DNA from: Macrosoma leucophasiata
Lineage: Eukaryota > Arthropoda > Insecta > Lepidoptera > Hedylidae
DNA length: 64,000 nucleotides
Direction: 5' to 3'
NCBI GenBank assembly: GCA_036365455.1
Contig: JAWQUS010000008.1
Coordinates: forward strand, 13,375,501-13,439,500
Part shown: positions 1-9,330 of the stretch, piece by piece
Layout of the letters: every line of letters starts with the position of its first letter
Numbering within the stretch: position 1 is the stretch's first letter
Notes under the pieces: model-generated
Seen by the model: the letters and a program-made list of their open reading frames with translations, nothing else
What the model was told of the DNA's origin: nothing
The model's database searches: none
Program-made: the position numbers and the translations under genes

Positions 1-223
1 TCTTGACGAATAAGTTTTTCTTTTTCTTCATTTATTATCATTGAAGGAATTGAAAAATTTTATGATTATTATGTTTTAACCAAATAGTTTAAATTTTAAT
101 TTTTAACTTACTATTAATATATGATTTTGCTTTTACTATATGTAATGGTTATTCGCTCTAGGTAGTTTATGATTTATTGACGTTTTGAAAGTATCTGTAA
201 AGATCTATTCGAAATAAAAATAT

Positions 224-247
224 TTTCTATTTCTATTTCTATTTCTA
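224..247. repeat. TTTCTA microsatellite
   Basis: Four perfect copies of the hexamer TTTCTA. No gene is nearby. Confidence 0.9.
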
Positions 248-253
248 TAAAAT

Positions 254-298
254 AGGTTTGCAGCATATCTGGATGAACGAAATGATTCTGCAGTGGGA
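254..298. repeat. 45-bp dispersed repeat, copy 1
   Basis: These 45 bases recur at 18019-18063 with two mismatches. The block holds TGCAG near its left end and CTGCA near its right end. No coding sense is visible. It is probably a shard of an unrecognised interspersed repeat. Confidence 0.7.
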
Positions 299-708
299 CA
301 ATTCAGTGAGAATATTCATTAGTTTTTACGGAAATTGAAGTTAAAGTTGTGCTCGGGCCATGGGGAGTTCCATTACATCACTAAAAAATAATAAGTAATG
401 TAAAATAAAAAAGAGGCAGTAATTTCGACAACAGCGTTTTATTTCACAGGCATATTTTAATCAGTCTTACGATAGAGGTATCTTTGCATAACTACTATCT
501 AAAACGTAATTTTGGTCATCAATCAACACCATATCCTAAATCATTCAGCTTGTCAGAAACCGTCCTTGCTTCCTAAACAGGATACTTTTATGGATCCTTA
601 CTAGCTAAAAGACGGCGATTACCCTTTGCTGTAATAAGATACTAAATCATTAAGGATCCTAACGGCCAAATACTCAAAGTCTTTTATCTTTACAAAACAC
701 GTTCAAAC

Positions 709-751
709 AAAGAGCAACACCGGAGGGGAGTCCCCTCCGGTGTTGCTCTTT
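709..751. repeat. Perfect 21/1/21 palindrome
   Basis: Two arms of 21 bases (709-729 and 731-751) are exact inverse copies around a single G at 730. The palindrome covers the left tip of the Mutator-like MITE, whose other copies do not have it. It therefore arose after this copy inserted or during its insertion. Confidence 0.9.
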
Positions 752-1010
752 CCCCCTTTCCCCTCTTTCAAAGTACAAGTGGGTCAAATGGGCCTATAAC
801 TGTCGCCTAGATGTTTAAATGTGTGCGTGAAATTGTCTCTGTATTTTTTTCAAGTCAAGGTGTGAGTTTCGTAGTAATAGACGATTTTGGTAGTGTGCGT
901 GTGTGTTGCATGCATTTCCCCAAAAAATTACAGACTGTTTTGCATCGATAATAAACGCTATTGCTACTCCCCTCCAGTCCGCCGCGGCCGGTGGCCCGTG
1001 TTTCTCTATG
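711..1010. mobile_element. Mutator-like MITE, copy 1
   Basis: This roughly 300-bp non-coding element belongs to the family also found at 20254-20572 and 25733-26039. The right end is a GC-rich terminal repeat that reads outward to a CTCTATG tip. An exact 11-bp direct repeat CGTTCAAACAA flanks it (700-710 and 1011-1021). Duplications of 9-11 bp with long terminal inverted repeats are typical of Mutator-like DNA transposons; the superfamily assignment is inference because no transposase is present. The left terminal repeat is altered and replaced by a 43-bp palindrome (709-751). Confidence 0.65.
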
Positions 1011-1195
1011 CGTTCAAACAATAGAGATAGCGCACATTTAAGGGGTTGCTTAAAATTGAGTGACGTTTGAGTATTCGGCCGTTAGTCAAGTGAAATAAGA
1101 CTATATGATCTAATTAAGTCTTGTTAGATCTTACAAGACCTTAATTTTTTTATCACCTATCGGCAGCCAAGTTGGCAGCACTGTCGTCACGTCAA

Positions 1196-1242
1196 GACGC
1201 AGACATTGGTCTGTGACGCAGACATTGGTCTGTGACGCAGAC
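1196..1242. repeat. 19-bp tandem repeat, 2.5 copies
   Basis: GACGCAGACATTGGTCTGT occurs twice without change, followed by the first nine bases again. Confidence 0.95.
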
Positions 1243-2099
1243 TTCGTCAACCTTTCGTCAACGGTCAACTAGACTTGGGCGTAGTCATTCACTTCAGTTA
1301 ATTCATTCACTGAACATAGTTCAGTAAAGTGAGCCGTTCCTTTGAATCGTTCCTCAAGAACGATTAACACGTGAATTTATATTAAACAAAGCTAGCTCTC
1401 AAATCGATTCCGCTTTATTCATACTTGGAACTGACGTTCAAAATGAAGAGAAGATTTCATTTTAAAAGGCGTTGTGTTTAAAAATTGATGCTATATTATA
1501 AAAGCAGATAAATAAAACTAACGAGAAACATCTCCTGCCTATTTCTTTCGGTTTTCTATTTTTCACTATATCAACGAAACTCTGCTTAATAGCCGCAACT
1601 CCTATATTCATTATGAATTCATCAATTAATAGTCGCTAACTGTCGTAGTAACTAACAGGGTGAGTAGGTAAGCGTAGTTGCTCATCGCTCCGACATTTGT
1701 ACATCCTTCAAGTTGCGCGAGTCAGATGTAATGCGTCATTTGAATTACTTGCTCATTATCGAAGTGATAAGTGAAATGGCCAAAACAGCCAGTTCGGAGT
1801 CGGACGTCTGATCGCTTAAGGACTTGGCGCGACTTACGTCCTTATATTAACTAGTTTATAATCTTCAGTCGCATACGATAGGTATATTTTGCCCCTAAAG
1901 TAAGTCAACTACTGATGGAATGAAACACATAGATGTGAGCAGTTAATTTTACTCACACGCATGTTGAACGATTCTTTTGAATGACTCGCTCATGAGTTAC
2001 ACATACAAGCATACAGTAGTCTTGGGTGTAATAGTTCCCAACTAAGATCGATCAGTTTAGTTCGTCACTCCTAAAAGAACTACCTACACTTGCAAGCTT

Positions 2100-2765
2100 T
2101 AAACTGGAATCAGAATCAGAATCAGAAACTCATTTATAAATTTAGGGTGATAGGCAACTCTTATGACACGTTAAAAACAAACAAAATAAATTAAAGTGAA
2201 TAACAATTGATATACATGTCAAACAAGCTAAAAAATATATGTATAGTCAAGAATATCACTAAGATAAAACTAAATATGTAAAAAGTATATCAGAAGAATG
2301 TCTCATTTCCCCTTTACAAACTGATAACAAAGAGTAAAACGAAAAGAAAAAGAGTCATTCTTTGTCATTCACCGGCAGAGTTCCAAAGGCCAATATAATC
2401 TGAGAAAAACCTGACCAAAAAAGCTCAGTCGGCTCTTTTAAAAATATCTCTTAGGCATAATTTTACAATTTCCCATAATTTAAACAAACTTAATATTAAC
2501 AATATAATATCAACAATACACTTTGATTATGACATTTATCAACCTTGTGCAGCTAGATCAGCATTTAGCCAAACATTTCTATCCTTGTTTAATTTATGAT
2601 TTGAATTTACTATCGGTGAGTTCAGCAATCCCGGCTGGGATCTTGTTATAAAATTCTACACTATATTCTATGAAAGATGTATTATGGCAGAGACAACTTG
2701 TTCTTATTCCTTGTATTATAACTATGCCTATCGGAGATTTTATCAAACAGATGTAAATTTAGAAT
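2100..2765 (-). mobile_element. LINE 3' fragment (end of reverse transcriptase ORF plus 3' UTR)
   Basis: Read on the minus strand, 2765-2600 encodes the typical C-terminal tail of a jockey/CR1-type LINE reverse transcriptase (HSYNTRNKNKLSLP, then in another frame EFYNKIPAGIAELT). A frameshift separates the two parts. The AT-rich part at 2100-2560 matches 60745-61250 along much of its length, including the shared blocks TTCTTTGTCATTCAC and GGCAGAGTTC, so it is the 3' UTR of one LINE family. The fragment is dead and 5'-truncated. Confidence 0.65.
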
Positions 2766-3060
2766 CAAATGTATGTATGTATCTTCACGCCAGGTCCCTA
2801 ACGGGGTAGTCAGTCCCCAGAGAGTGTAGAGCACCAGATATCCTAACAAACATCTCGTGCTTCGTCTACCTTCATCATTCTCTTCATACATGCACGACGA
2901 TTCCTAAGACTTTTGACACCACCATCAGATAGAACTCGACCTATTTGGTCATGGTAGGTCAGTCTTGGTCTTCCTGGGCCTCTGCAACCATCCACAGTCG
3001 CATTGTCATTCGCTCATTCGACATTCTTTCTATATGCCCGAATTCTTTCTTTATATATAT
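2766..3060. repeat. Decayed dispersed repeat
   Basis: The left end, around the phrase CGCCAGGTCCCTAACGG, recurs in inverse orientation at 61675-61790. No intact frame is present. It is probably a LINE remnant. Confidence 0.45.
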
Positions 3061-3505
3061 TGTTTTGTTTATAGGATCACATAAACTCTATAAATAAAAC
3101 TTATATGATTCCAGTTTAAAGCCCGGAAGTGTATTTCGCTCTTTTTGTTCATTAGTTCGCGTTTTGTTCCCAGCTTCCACTCTTCGCAGCAGGAGCGGAG
3201 CAGATTTATAACGAGCGAACGATCGGCCTTATATTGAATTATTTAAAATAGTTCGTGTGGTCCTTATACTATGTACCTACTAAGTAGGTACTAAATCTGA
3301 GGTGTGGTCGTTTTATTTAAGAATATTGAACTCTCTGGGTACATTTACTTATAATTTTTAGACTCTAAAAATAGCATTAAACAATGAATTAATATTCATT
3401 AAATATTTTCACGAACTAACGAACTACAGAGCTAGAAATATGAGATCTAGTTCGCGTCATTTGTAAGAGCAGTTCTTTTTCTTTCGAACTAGTTCGTTCG
3501 CGAGC

Positions 3506-3512
3506 TATAAAA
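3506..3512 (+). promoter_or_regulatory. Possible TATA box upstream of QSOX
   Basis: TATAAAA lies 245 bases upstream of the QSOX start codon, inside a stretch rich in GTTCG words. A second candidate start region is the arthropod initiator-like TCAGT at 3681-3685, with TATTTAAA 17-19 bases before it. Neither can be confirmed without transcript ends. Confidence 0.25.
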
Positions 3513-3756
3513 GACTAGCCTAGGCCTAGCCGGCCCTAGCCTAAGTCAACGTCATGTCATGATGTCAAGAAAGATTCGTCTTGGGATAGGGGGATTCTAC
3601 AGTTCATAAAAGTTAAAAATTAAAATTTACGGTTGATAACAAAATTGGTATGATTATACATTGCTATTTAAAAGCAACGCTCAGTTAAATCCGATCCCTC
3701 GCGCACGTAATAATCACCAATTCTTTCCACTTTCGATGTAGTGACGGTGATTCAAA

Positions 3757-5550
3757 ATGAGGTTTCTGCAATTAGTGTTATGTATAGGATATTTAGTGTA
3801 TTTTGTAAATGGTGCTGTGTTAGCGGATACCGGTGATATTGATGAGCAAGGACTGTACAGTAAGTCGGACCACGTCGTCATTTTGACTAACAAAAATTTT
3901 GATAGAAAAATATACGGCCAAAAACATGCATCTGTTGTACAATTTTATAATAGTTATTGCGGACACTGTAGAGCATTTGCTCCCAAATTCAAGAGTATGG
4001 CCACTGATATAGTTAATTGGAAAAATATGTTTCAACTGGCTGTAATTGATTGTTCTGTTGAAGAAAACAATGAAATTTGTAGACAGTTTGAAGTGATGGC
4101 ATACCCCTCTCTTCGTTACATACACGAGAATTATGTCAAAGCGAATGGGAATGTCGGTGATCGCTTACAGGCCACTGACACTGCTGAAAAGCTGAAAACT
4201 CAGATAATAGCCAAGATGCAATCTGAGCAATCAATGGGCCGCTTAGCATTCGCTCCTCCTCTTAACATTGCGTCATATTCCACATACTCTGTTGCCTTAT
4301 CTGCTGTGCCAAAGAATACTTTATACACATTCTTAGTGTTTGAAAATGAAAATTCTACTGTTGGCTCTGAACTTGCATTAGACTTAAACGACTATGAAAA
4401 TATTGCAGTGAGACGGGTATATGAGAATAGTGAACTTGCAGACTTATCAGGAGTGAAGCAATTTCCTGCCCTTGTTGCTGTCAAGTCTTCCTTGGATACT
4501 ACTCCATTGTCACCAACAATCCCAACAAAAGATAACATTCTTAGATCAATCAATTCATTTTTGAAGTCTAAAAATTATGAGTTTCCTGTTCGAGATATAT
4601 ATAGCCAAGATTTAATTATCAATGAAAGTTCCAATGAAAAAGTAACTTCTACAAATGCCGATATTGTATATTATAGTGATTTGGAAAAAACATTAAAAAC
4701 AAGCCTGCATACAGAAATAACAAGGCATAAAACATTAAATGGAGAAGCCCTGACTGCACTTTTAGATTATTTAGATGTGTTGATAAATTCATTTCCATTT
4801 AGAGGCAACCTCAAATCTTATATTGTAGATCTACGTAGTACACTTGGCACAAAATCTCAGTGGAGTGGCAGTGAGATCTACAATCTTGTCAAATCCTTGG
4901 AAAATGATCATTGGCCAGTTTACTATTCAGACTTAGATTATATAGCATGTAAAGGAAGTCAGTCAAAATATAGAGGTTACACATGTGGGCTCTGGACTTT
5001 GTTTCACACCTTGACAGTGAATGCTGCCTTACAGCCTGGTAATGAAGGTCCTAAAGTATTGAAAGCTATGCATGGCTATGTAAAACATTTCTTTGGTTGT
5101 ACTGAATGCTCTGAACATTTTCAAGCGATGGCAGCCAGAAACAGAATATTTGATGTGAAAGAGAATGATAAAACTGTTCTATGGCTGTGGATATCACACA
5201 ATGAAGTTAATTTGAGGTTAGCTGGTGATATCACAGAAGATCCTGAACATCCAAAGGTTCAATTTCCTAGTGTAGCGAAATGTCCTGAATGCAGACTTTC
5301 TCGTGGTGCATGGAATTTACCAGCAGTTTATCAGTATCTTCAAAAAGTGTATGGAAAAGACAATATTCAAGATGTAAGAAGAACAAGATCTGCTGCATCA
5401 GCTCCGAGTCCCTTCTCCAACCTGGATATTGGAATGTTAAGCCTCCTGTACATATTATCTTTTATTATTCTTATTCTAGTCATTAAATATTTCCTTAGTA
5501 AACGGTTTCTTCGAAAACGTCGTTATAAACATGGATGGGGTAAAGTATGA
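3757..5550 (+). CDS. QSOX: Quiescin sulfhydryl oxidase (single exon)
   Basis: This FAD enzyme of the secretory pathway makes disulfide bonds in proteins and passes the electrons to oxygen, giving hydrogen peroxide. The 597 residues show a signal peptide (about 1-20), a thioredoxin domain with CGHC at 68-71 and a cis-proline loop YPSLR at 116-120, a poorly conserved middle (redox-inactive thioredoxin-like and helical regions), then the Erv/ALR domain. That domain has C398 and C410, the FAD-contact motif WTLFHTL (413-419), the active CTEC at 448-451, WLWISHNEVN (476-485) and CPEC at 509-512. A hydrophobic segment at about 561-580 followed by KRFLRKRRYK is a type I membrane anchor. The residue before CGHC is Tyr; family members commonly have Trp. 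The ATG follows the sequence TTCAAA and precedes the signal peptide directly. The frame has no intron, which fits either an ancestral intronless gene or an old functional retrocopy. No neighbouring gene is visible within 25 kb. Confidence 0.95.
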   Translation: MRFLQLVLCIGYLVYFVNGAVLADTGDIDEQGLYSKSDHVVILTNKNFDRKIYGQKHASVVQFYNSYCGHCRAFAPKFKSMATDIVNWKNMFQLAVIDCSVEENNEICRQFEVMAYPSLRYIHENYVKANGNVGDRLQATDTAEKLKTQIIAKMQSEQSMGRLAFAPPLNIASYSTYSVALSAVPKNTLYTFLVFENENSTVGSELALDLNDYENIAVRRVYENSELADLSGVKQFPALVAVKSSLDTTPLSPTIPTKDNILRSINSFLKSKNYEFPVRDIYSQDLIINESSNEKVTSTNADIVYYSDLEKTLKTSLHTEITRHKTLNGEALTALLDYLDVLINSFPFRGNLKSYIVDLRSTLGTKSQWSGSEIYNLVKSLENDHWPVYYSDLDYIACKGSQSKYRGYTCGLWTLFHTLTVNAALQPGNEGPKVLKAMHGYVKHFFGCTECSEHFQAMAARNRIFDVKENDKTVLWLWISHNEVNLRLAGDITEDPEHPKVQFPSVAKCPECRLSRGAWNLPAVYQYLQKVYGKDNIQDVRRTRSAASAPSPFSNLDIGMLSLLYILSFIILILVIKYFLSKRFLRKRRYKHGWGKV

Positions 5551-5843
5551 AGTTTAATTACACCATCTTTATTATTATTATTTCAATTGCAACACCAAAA
5601 AATAACATGACGATTAGTAATGGCACATATTATTGTCTTGGCAAAAATATACATAGAACTAAAAATATACTATAACTTGGCATAACATATAATATATTCA
5701 AGCCATTTCAAGCATAATCACAGCTTTTCATTAATTTTTAAGTGTGTTTAAGTCGACATAATAATATTTATAATTTTCAATTATATTATGCATAATGCAC
5801 TGTCAATTATTGGTATTTTCTGATGTATAAATCTAATCTAAAA

Positions 5844-5849
5844 AATAAA
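5844..5849 (+). terminator. Polyadenylation signal of QSOX
   Basis: This is the first AATAAA after the QSOX stop codon, 294 bases downstream. A dispersed repeat with GTCTGTCTGTCTG begins just beyond it. Confidence 0.55.
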
Positions 5850-6184
5850 GTTACGCGCCGCGTCTGTCTGTCTGTTTGTGATAAACTCAAAGGCTACTGT
5901 TACTACAGATTTTCAGGCGATTTTGATCAATAGATACAGTAATTCTTGAGGTATTCTTGAGTATATAATTTGTTAAAGTTTTGTTTCAATTGTTTGCAAT
6001 ATAACAATAAATGTTGGAGGGGTCCGAAAGAAATCAAGCCACCTGAGAGTTTTAATTGAAGATGCTGCCTAAAAAAACCTTTTGAGATATAACAAATCAT
6101 ATTTATTTGTATGGTCAAATATTTTCTCTGGTAGATCTACCAAAAAGTCTGCAATAGCACATATTTCCATCTTTTATGGTTAGC

Positions 6185-6472
6185 TTACTTTTTTTTTAAT
6201 GTGAATTGGAATTGGAATTTGCAAACAAGCATGCAGCTCACATTGATGTTAAGTGATGATATAGACACTCACACAAAGACCAAGGTCAAAATGCAGATGT
6301 GTTACCACTCCTGAAGCCTAAGGTGTTATGCCTCTGTGCCGCAAATTACAGGGCCATACATTATCCCCTGACCAGAACACGATAGTGCTGAACACTACCA
6401 TTTAGCGGAAAGTATATTAAGTAATGCGGTGGTGCCTCCATCACTGGAGCTCTACCACCGTGAAGAATTACT
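6185..6472 (+). mobile_element. Dispersed ~280-bp repeat R2, copy 1
   Basis: It starts after a T-run with GCAAACAAGCATGCAG and ends with GGAGCTCTACCACCG. Eight further full or partial copies lie in the window (8629, 21653, 24650, 28497, 35808, 52130, 57628, 59113). It is non-coding and SINE-like in size and spread. No Pol III box was recognised, so a MITE or Helitron fragment is not excluded. Confidence 0.7.
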
Positions 6473-7423
6473 ATGCCTATTGTGAGTTCCAAAAAATTGG
6501 TCACTTAAAATGTGATATTTGGAAAGTTATTTACGACAGGCGGCACCTGCCCTATTATTTTTTAATTTTTCTTTCCTCAATGGCTTCAACATTTATACAA
6601 CATTTACTCTATTTTCTTAACAAAATATTCTATAATTTTATTTTATTCTTATGTGATTTGTGAAAATAAACTCACTCTTACTATAATAATATGCATGTGA
6701 GTTGAATGCAGCCTCAAACTATTTAACAATTGAATATGTTACACGTAGTGATTTTTGCTTGTTGTGACGATATACTATTCATAATAACAATTATTAACGC
6801 CTCAATATTTTAAACAATCATGTTATAATTAAGGTATTTGTAAGTAAATACTGCAGAATTATTGCTGGAATTGATTTTAAGGCTGATAAAGTTATTTACT
6901 TGCATGAAAAAATCTTATCATAAGTAATTAGAGTAGAGATTTATAAATCTGTGTTATGATATTATTATATAGAAAATGAATTTTTAGTACTTTTTAAAAA
7001 GGTTGCAGTATTTTTTTACTTGCATAAAATCATGTATTTTATATTTTTAAGTGTATTATTTACTTAAGGTTGAAAAGTGATAAATATACACTGTAGATAG
7101 CTCTGTTGTAGATGTAATGAAATGAAATTACTTGCATCTACTTAATTAATTACAACGCGTTTAGATGTGATATCGAATTTTTAAATAAACACGTAAAAAT
7201 TAAAAACAAATGAAAAGTCTCTTGCTTATAAAATAAATTAATTGGTCTTAGTACTGAATGTATTTAATGTTATCTATTTTGTTCCATTATTGTTTTACAG
7301 CAAAATCACATTCCATGTAACATACCTGCATTTTCAATTAATTAATTACAGATTAGATTTACCTCACAATTAACTATAAAATTATATACTATTAGTATGA
7401 TATATAATTTTAGTCAAACAAAT
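6473..7423. other. Unannotated AT-rich interval
   Basis: AT-rich intergenic DNA in which I see no exon, RNA gene or clear repeat. Confidence 0.5.
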
Positions 7424-8072
7424 AAAAAAACCGGTCAAGTGCATGTCGGGCCACGCGCAGTGTAGGGTTCCGTAGTTACAGAGTAAAAGATGTAATGAAA
7501 AAAATATATATATATTTTGTATGAACTTGTTCGAAATTTTCGAGTAAAGTACATTTGATCGACTATTACTCGCAAACTTGCAAAGCCAACTTAAGTGTGA
7601 TAGTTTTCCTTTTAATTTCGTTATAAGTGGCTACTATTGCCGTAACGTTTGAATTTCTAACAACAACCGTTTAGTCTGTAGGGGAGGGAGGGCACTTGGG
7701 TCTAACGAAAATTTGCACTTTAAAGCTTAATAAGTCACGAACAGTTAACTAAATCGAAAAATGATGTTGGGACACCCATACTATTTTTTAGACCTATCCA
7801 ACGATACTACACACTTTATGGGAATCGAAAATAAAAAAAAATATCCTCCACTTACATGTAGGCGAGGTTACACTAAATATATATTTTTTCATGTTTTTAT
7901 TCTACCACTTTGTCGGCGTAATTAAGATGTATACTTGTATAAGATGTAAATTTCAAGTCTGTAGTATTTATAGTTATTGCGCTAAACCGCGGATGGACCG
8001 ACAGACAAACAGAAAGACAGACGGACATGGCGAAACTATGAGGGTTCTTTGTTTGCTACGGAACCCTAAAAA
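7424..8072. repeat. Dispersed repeat R3, long copy
   Basis: The left edge reads CCGGTCAAGTGCATGTCGGG followed by AGGGTTCCGTAG. The right edge is GACAGACGGACATGG followed by CTACGGAACCCT. The two ends therefore carry the inverted words AGGGTTCCGTAG and CTACGGAACCCT. Related pieces lie at 9240-9330, 9690-9830, 21290-21650, 43145-43210 and 43440-43495. It is non-coding. The class is uncertain (MITE or SINE). Confidence 0.6.
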
Positions 8073-8215
8073 AAGAGTCTTCACACACCAGTCGTAGTTT
8101 TGCTAAATTGGCATACTTACCCTATTATTATTTCTTTCACCTTGTCCACCGAGTTAATTCATGTAACGATATCATAAACGTTGTACCTGTCGACGATTAT
8201 TATGACCTGGGTTGC

Positions 8216-8359
8216 GCCACGATATTTGTTAAAGTTAGTGTTATAGGTATTTCACATCCTTCTCTTACTTAAAGAAATAAAGAAATCTGTTAAAGTTAGA
8301 GAAGGATGTAAAATGTTACACTAACTTTACCTTTAACAAATGTCGTGGTGCAACCCAGG
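8216..8359. mobile_element. Foldback MITE of 144 bp
   Basis: The ends CCTGGGTTGCGCCACGA and TCGTGGTGCAACCCAGG pair with one mismatch. Imperfect pairing continues inward through AGAGAAGGATGT and TGTTAAAGTTAG words almost to the centre. It has no coding capacity. Confidence 0.75.
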
Positions 8360-8628
8360 CTTAGTAGACAGATATACAGATAGTGCTTTACTACAGATAA
8401 ATTATTCACCATTCATTGTAAGTACCTAAAATGTGAGTGGGTAAACCACACTATAATGTATTTTTGATGGGTAATTGTTATTCCACGTTGCCTAAAGTAT
8501 TATCAAACTGGCAGTAGTAAATAAATTGCTACAACTTACTTGGTAATTTGAAGTCACACATGTAGTAAATACCTAATGACGTTTTGGTTATGAAATTAAG
8601 TAGGCTAAATAATGTAAATATATACATT

Positions 8629-8866
8629 TACTGGTGGTACAGTTCCAGTGTAGGAGCTCGAGGGTGTAGGCACCATCGCATTACCTAATCTCTGCTGGTA
8701 GTGTTTTAGCACCATTGTGTTCCAATTAGATAGTACTGTATGGCCCCGTTATAACTATCACACAGTCATAATATTGTAGGTCTCACGGGTAGCAAGCAAC
8801 GCATGTGCATCACTTTTGTGTCTATAGGTTGCAGTCATCACTTAACATCCATGTGATCTGTTGCCA
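8629..8866 (-). mobile_element. Dispersed repeat R2, copy 2 (inverted)
   Basis: It begins with ACTGGTGGTACAGTTCCAGT and ends with the R2 head in inverse orientation (GTCATCACTTAACATCCATG). It is diverged from the 24.6-kb copy. Confidence 0.6.
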
Positions 8867-9209
8867 TGTCTAGTTGCATAAACAAAGAAAAATACAGTAA
8901 TTTTTAGATCTGCCTGTATTTCATGACAGCCCCTTTGGCCCACTTAATAGGTAATTAAATTAAACACAACACTAAGTAAATCAAACCATTATATAAGTTT
9001 TTTTTTTAATATTCAGGAAGGTGCATAAATATCTGATAAGTAAATAGGTATTAAGTACTTCAATATAGGCTATTTTGGTATAGGCTATGTGATAAAAGTT
9101 CGACGTCAAGTTTTTCGTACAATCTTTGATCAGAATGATAATTAATTGTTTTAAAGATAGATTAATCTATACAGGTAATAAAAAATTATTAGCATTTTTA
9201 GGCTTCCGT

Positions 9210-9241
9210 CATTGATATACAGGGTTTTTTGTATATCAATG
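9210..9241. repeat. Small hairpin insertion with 9-bp flanking repeats
   Basis: CATTGATATAC (9210-9220) and its inverse (9231-9241) surround a 10-base loop. GGCTTCCGT stands on both sides (9201-9209 and 9241-9249), as if a 31-bp hairpin had been inserted into a copy of repeat R3. Confidence 0.6.
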
Positions 9242-9330
9242 GCTTCCGTAGCCTACGTGGAACAGTCCGAACCCTCATAGTTTATCCATGTCCGTCCGTC
9301 TGTAGCCTAGCTCGGAGACTTACTAGTAGA

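Larger units (their letters stand above)
659..1085. repeat. Outer 20-bp inverted repeat around a MITE
   Basis: CTAACGGCCAAATACTCAAA at 659-678 is the inverse of 1066-1085 with one mismatch. The pair encloses the MITE at 711-1010 and its target duplications. It may be the ends of an older element into which the MITE jumped. The DNA between the arms and the MITE is not otherwise complementary, so chance pairing is possible. Confidence 0.45.

Noticed and set aside
1196..1242. CRISPR-like array
   Set aside because: The 19-bp units are directly adjacent with no spacers, and the genome is animal.
3820..4125. 101-residue minus-strand frame inside QSOX
   Set aside because: Antisense shadow of the thioredoxin domain coding sequence.
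8216..8359. microRNA precursor
   Set aside because: The pairing has many bulges and the ends look like MITE terminal repeats; no reason to prefer a microRNA without small RNA data.
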